From assembly GCA_903921945.1 (NCBI GenBank), contig CAIXSC010000138.1, positions 1 to 5,676 on the forward strand: 5,676 nucleotides of DNA, given 5' to 3'. The DNA comes from an uncultured Planctomycetaceae bacterium. GTDB lineage: Bacteria > Planctomycetota > Planctomycetia > Pirellulales > Pirellulaceae. Under the pieces are notes generated by a model. That model saw only the letters and a program-made list of their open reading frames with translations, searched no databases and had not been told where the DNA came from. Position numbers and translations under genes: made by a program. Of this stretch, positions 4,201 through 5,676 are shown one piece after another. Numbering within the stretch: the stretch's first letter is position 1; every line of letters begins with the position of its first letter.

Positions 4201-5676
4201 GGTCAGCGCCACGCCAACGTTCTACGACGAGATCATCAAGATGATCGAGCAACTGGACTATCGCCCGCCGATGGTGATGATCCAGGTGCTGTTGGCCGAA
4301 GTCCAGTTGAACAATTTGTATGAAATGGGCGTGGAACTGGGCCTGCAAGATTCGCTGCTGTACGACCGCGGCTCGGTGACGAGCAACAACGTTGGCTTCA
4401 ATTTCAACAATGCGGGCACCGTCAACGCCCTGCCAAACTCGACGAACACCGGCCGCGCCACCGTCGCTTCGCAGGGATTATCGAATTTCGGACTGGGACG
4501 AGTGTCGCCGACGACGCAGTTCGGCGGCCTTGTGCTATCGGCGGCCAGCGATTCGGTCAACATCCTGATTCGCGCTCTGCAGCAGTCGGGCCGTTTGCAA
4601 GTGTTGAGCCGTCCGCAAGTGATGGCGATCCACAATCGCCAAGCGCAAGTGATCGTGGGCAAGCGGATCGCCCGTCTTCAAGGCACCACCCAGACGACGA
4701 CCGCGGTCACACAAAACGTCGCCGACGTGGATATCGGCTTGATTCTGAATATCATCCCGCAGATCAATGACGACGGCGTCATTCTGATGAACGTCCAGGC
4801 GGAAAACTCCTCGCTAAGCGACAATCAGAAAGACTCGCTGTTCGTTCCCAGCGCCGCTGGAACGGCTTCCACGGAGATTAAAGGAATCAACTCGACCAGC
4901 GCTGTCACGACCATCAGTGCGAAAGACGGGCAAACGGTGGTGTTCGCCGGTTTGATCCAGTCATCGAAATCGGTCACCAATCGTCGCGTGCCGTATCTCT
5001 CCGACATTCCAGTGCTCGGCAAGCTATTCGAATACAACTCGAATTCGCAAGATCGCCGCGAACTGATGATTATCATGACCCCGAAGATTGTGAAATTCGA
5101 CGAGGACTACGACTGGATCAAGGGCGTCGAATCCGAGCGAATGAACTGGTGCTTGGGCGATGTGGTCAATGTCCATGGCGACGTCGGACTCCAGGGTGGT
5201 AGCTGCCTCAACTGCGGCGACACGCTCCCGGTTATCTACCCGGACCAGGATCCGACCGGCAGCAAATACTTCTACGATCCGAATGAGGCGGTGCCCCGCT
5301 CGCTCCAGGGCGCTCCGGCCCCGGTCAAAGGCGCCGATCTGGATGGCGTGCCAAGCGCGGGAGATGGTTCGCCGGCGTTGAAACCGGTGTCGCCAAACTC
5401 GTCGCGACGCGAACCGGCCCTCGGGATGCGACCGGTTCAACCCGCCAGCCACTTGGCGACGGCGTCACCGCCCGGACCCGCTCCGAACTCGTCGGGCATG
5501 TCTCCGGCCTCGGGCGCCCCCGGTGCCGCGACCGCTCGACCGGATGCGTATGGTCGCCCGGCGGCTTATGGTGCGGCGACGTCTGGTCCGGCAGTTTACG
5601 GACCGCCAGTCGCCAACGGTTCGCCGGCGACCAAGCCAGCAGGCTATGGCTCAGCAGGCTATGGCTCAGCAGGCTA
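1157..5676 (+). CDS. Very large secretin (outer-membrane secretion or pilus channel), 3' partial
   Basis: An uninterrupted frame of 1,506 codons runs off the right edge. Secretins form multimeric outer-membrane gates, with N-domains in the periplasm and a C-terminal beta-barrel core, in type II secretion (GspD), type IV pili (PilQ) and related machines. Order: basic N-terminus with hydrophobic segment at residues 11-30; disordered Ala/Pro/Gly/Ser region 31-198; repeated secretin-N-type modules 200-1034; core 1036-1312 with the full family signature (1258-1291, including VPYLSDIPVLGKLF); tail 1313-1506+. Typical GspD or PilQ proteins are about 650-750 residues with fewer N-domains, so this is about twice normal size. 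No AMIN or BON domain was recognised, and no neighbour identifies the machine; GspD-like is a mild preference. The start is set by AAGGA at 9 nt. The family call is firm; the system is undecided. Confidence 0.95.
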   Translation, partial: MRQRFMTTRRLVLLGLVGGLMATWLLSLVAKGSREVAPETASLSRESAGSRLDPTGEPQRSDKLRLPEKLRLPAGHDESAGSSAAGASAGAHGPAGHRFGLAHGGSGSSIRPANHETESGESTAGAASPAGNVLRAGGFAAEDTPATGAEEPPLRGTPAAATPVNPSGQANTPPAGPNAQPADAQPAAGQPNGTARDSQAVQGYATNGIDANRLADELRKRYGKVPQVRIVPDPRTRQVIVMAPPAVQRDVAEWVPRLSAKLKAAGAIAPPTDPLGAGDVAGGSELAAGAVGLQGTSSIVVAETAAVPATPPAAHQLANIGWRELQVGLRMLWGDRLPVQASEDGGSVVVTFPGRWQPAPAMRVDTRQGVIEFDGPNEGQHAVARLVAALDRPANANATNALNQQILSVRGRDPQRLQNTLAALHTAFQDSASQPAAAGAAQPPPKTPAAQPGTRPDAAPGTDAGAEPAGEDAGNDDSGGLIGNVQIEFLEGLDVIVVRGKKKDVERVTKIIQEIEQLTLETKPVVQIYPLTHTNSKALADLLLQVYNQVLQSRQGQVSITGLVKPNALLLIGRAEAVATVVDLIQKLDQPVEPNATLKVIRLKHMGAAEAETTIRTFFGQQPIGGGAAGGAPGGAIGQGGGQGGFGQGGLQGGGPGGAQAGGAAGAGTNLATRLVIVADVRTSSLIIQASPRDMLEVEKLLEQIDVEEGQATSELRIFKLANTLAQDMANVLQAAIRGATGGAAGAGAQGGAQGQPGGQGFNQGNQGGGAAAAGAAAGTARPTNLQFVAVDALQKKVVASGISSDVFITADVSGNSLLVRAPAKSMELLAAIIKELDSLPAAESQIKVFTVSNGDATSLARMLQGLFGQQVTIGQGTGGAFGGGAFGAAGFGNIGNLGGPVGGPNAGDSVLVPLRFAVDARTNSIIVSGSSGDLKVVEALLLRLDEGDVPRRRLTIYRLKNALAQDVATSITQLLQQQRQVINQNQFFNQAVAPFEQLEREFLLQAEPQTNSLVVSATPTFYDEIIKMIEQLDYRPPMVMIQVLLAEVQLNNLYEMGVELGLQDSLLYDRGSVTSNNVGFNFNNAGTVNALPNSTNTGRATVASQGLSNFGLGRVSPTTQFGGLVLSAASDSVNILIRALQQSGRLQVLSRPQVMAIHNRQAQVIVGKRIARLQGTTQTTTAVTQNVADVDIGLILNIIPQINDDGVILMNVQAENSSLSDNQKDSLFVPSAAGTASTEIKGINSTSAVTTISAKDGQTVVFAGLIQSSKSVTNRRVPYLSDIPVLGKLFEYNSNSQDRRELMIIMTPKIVKFDEDYDWIKGVESERMNWCLGDVVNVHGDVGLQGGSCLNCGDTLPVIYPDQDPTGSKYFYDPNEAVPRSLQGAPAPVKGADLDGVPSAGDGSPALKPVSPNSSRREPALGMRPVQPASHLATASPPGPAPNSSGMSPASGAPGAATARPDAYGRPAAYGAATSGPAVYGPPVANGSPATKPAGYGSAGYGSAG
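1754..4258 (+). other. Eight successive secretin-N-type modules (residues 200-1034)
   Basis: Each module follows a pattern: a strand (as in VQIYPL, LRIFKL, LTIYRL), a helix, then a D-x-R-T-N-S-hhVhA-like strand turn and a closing helix ending in LD or ID. The strand-turn motif begins near residues 233, 365, 491, 565, 680, 812, 920 and 1008. Closing helices end near 258, 391, 516, 589, 706, 838, 946 and 1034. The last five modules are clear; the first three (about 200-258, 316-391, 404-516) are more divergent and are my reading of the same pattern. These would form stacked periplasmic rings. Confidence 0.72.
4262..5092 (+). other. Secretin core domain (residues 1036-1312)
   Basis: The core opens with a strand region PPMVMIQVLLAEVQL (1036-1050), equivalent to the usual P-x-V-hhE-hhhEV start. 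It continues through LSRPQVMAIHNRQAQVIVGK (1150-1169) and IGLILNIIPQIN (1192-1203), both typical of secretins. It ends with GQTVVFAGLI (1258-1267), eleven residues in the signature spacer, then VPYLSDIPVLGKLF (1278-1291) and RRELMIIMTPKIV (1300-1312). This satisfies the PROSITE secretin signature pattern as I remember it. No frameshift or loss of key residues is seen. Confidence 0.95.
5093..5676 (+). other. Secretin C-terminal extension with Cys cluster and disordered tail
   Basis: After the core, residues 1313-1372 form an apparently ordered segment (DEDYDWIKGVESERMNWCLG and onward) that contains C1331, C1350 and C1353, the last two in CLNC. From about residue 1375 the chain becomes Pro/Ala/Gly/Ser-rich with spaced Tyr residues, and it ends in AGYGS repeats at the edge. 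GspD proteins may carry a short S-domain here that binds a pilotin; this extension is far longer and is not recognisably an S-domain. Its true end lies beyond the window. Confidence 0.7.
5638..5676 (+). repeat. 15-bp tandem repeat at the right edge (coding, AGYGS)
   Basis: The unit AGCAGGCTATGGCTC begins at 5638 and 5653, with a third copy starting at 5668 and cut by the edge (2.6 copies, identical where visible). In frame it encodes five-residue AGYGS units. Exact identity between copies suggests recent expansion. The array continues past the window by an unknown amount. Confidence 0.92.

Noticed and set aside
3557..4348. 263-codon minus-strand frame antisense to the secretin modules
   Set aside because: Its His/Gln/Asp/Val-rich composition is the mirror of the real frame. 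It lies wholly inside the verified secretin gene and has no own start signals.

Overview
The window reads as GC-rich bacterial DNA. It holds one very large, well-supported protein gene, one small partial gene facing away from it, and about 810 bp of non-coding, repeat-bearing DNA between them. The best guess for the source is a planctomycete (Pirellulales-like). The grounds are an oversized secretin with Gly/Gln-rich inserts, a distinctive tail after the secretin core, and palindromic GACGGACA/TGTCCGTC intergenic repeats, which I recall from that group but cannot check here. No 16S or other marker gene is present, so the taxonomy is inference.

Layout. Bases 1-346 (minus strand) hold the first 115 codons of a gene that leaves the left edge. 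It has a short helical N-terminus, a Gln/Asn/Ser-rich stretch, and a Gly-Ser-Gly-Leu repeat built from 12-bp DNA units. Upstream of it, at 383-424 on the minus strand, is a sigma70-type promoter (TTGACA, 16 bp, TACATT). A pair of AGTGTACAT direct repeats overlaps its -10 and predicted start, which is where a repressor operator would sit. The rest of 347-1156 has no convincing gene. It contains several inverted repeats, notably a 97-bp element made of two head-to-head palindromic units (805-901), and a structured leader directly before the large gene.

Bases 1157-5676 (plus strand) are one uninterrupted reading frame of 1,506 codons running off the right edge. It is a secretin, the outer-membrane channel of type II secretion or type IV pilus machines. 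It has an N-terminal membrane or signal segment, a disordered Ala/Pro/Gly-rich stretch, what I read as eight successive secretin-N-type modules (several carrying disordered inserts at the same internal position), the secretin core with the full signature motif, and a long tail. The tail contains the protein's only three cysteines and ends in AGYGS repeats.

The two genes are divergent and nothing in the sequence links their functions. No other secretion-system gene is visible. Both window edges fall inside tandem repeats, which suggests the window may be a complete contig broken at repeats. The most unusual content is the expanded secretin architecture, the palindromic intergenic element, and the operator-like repeats.
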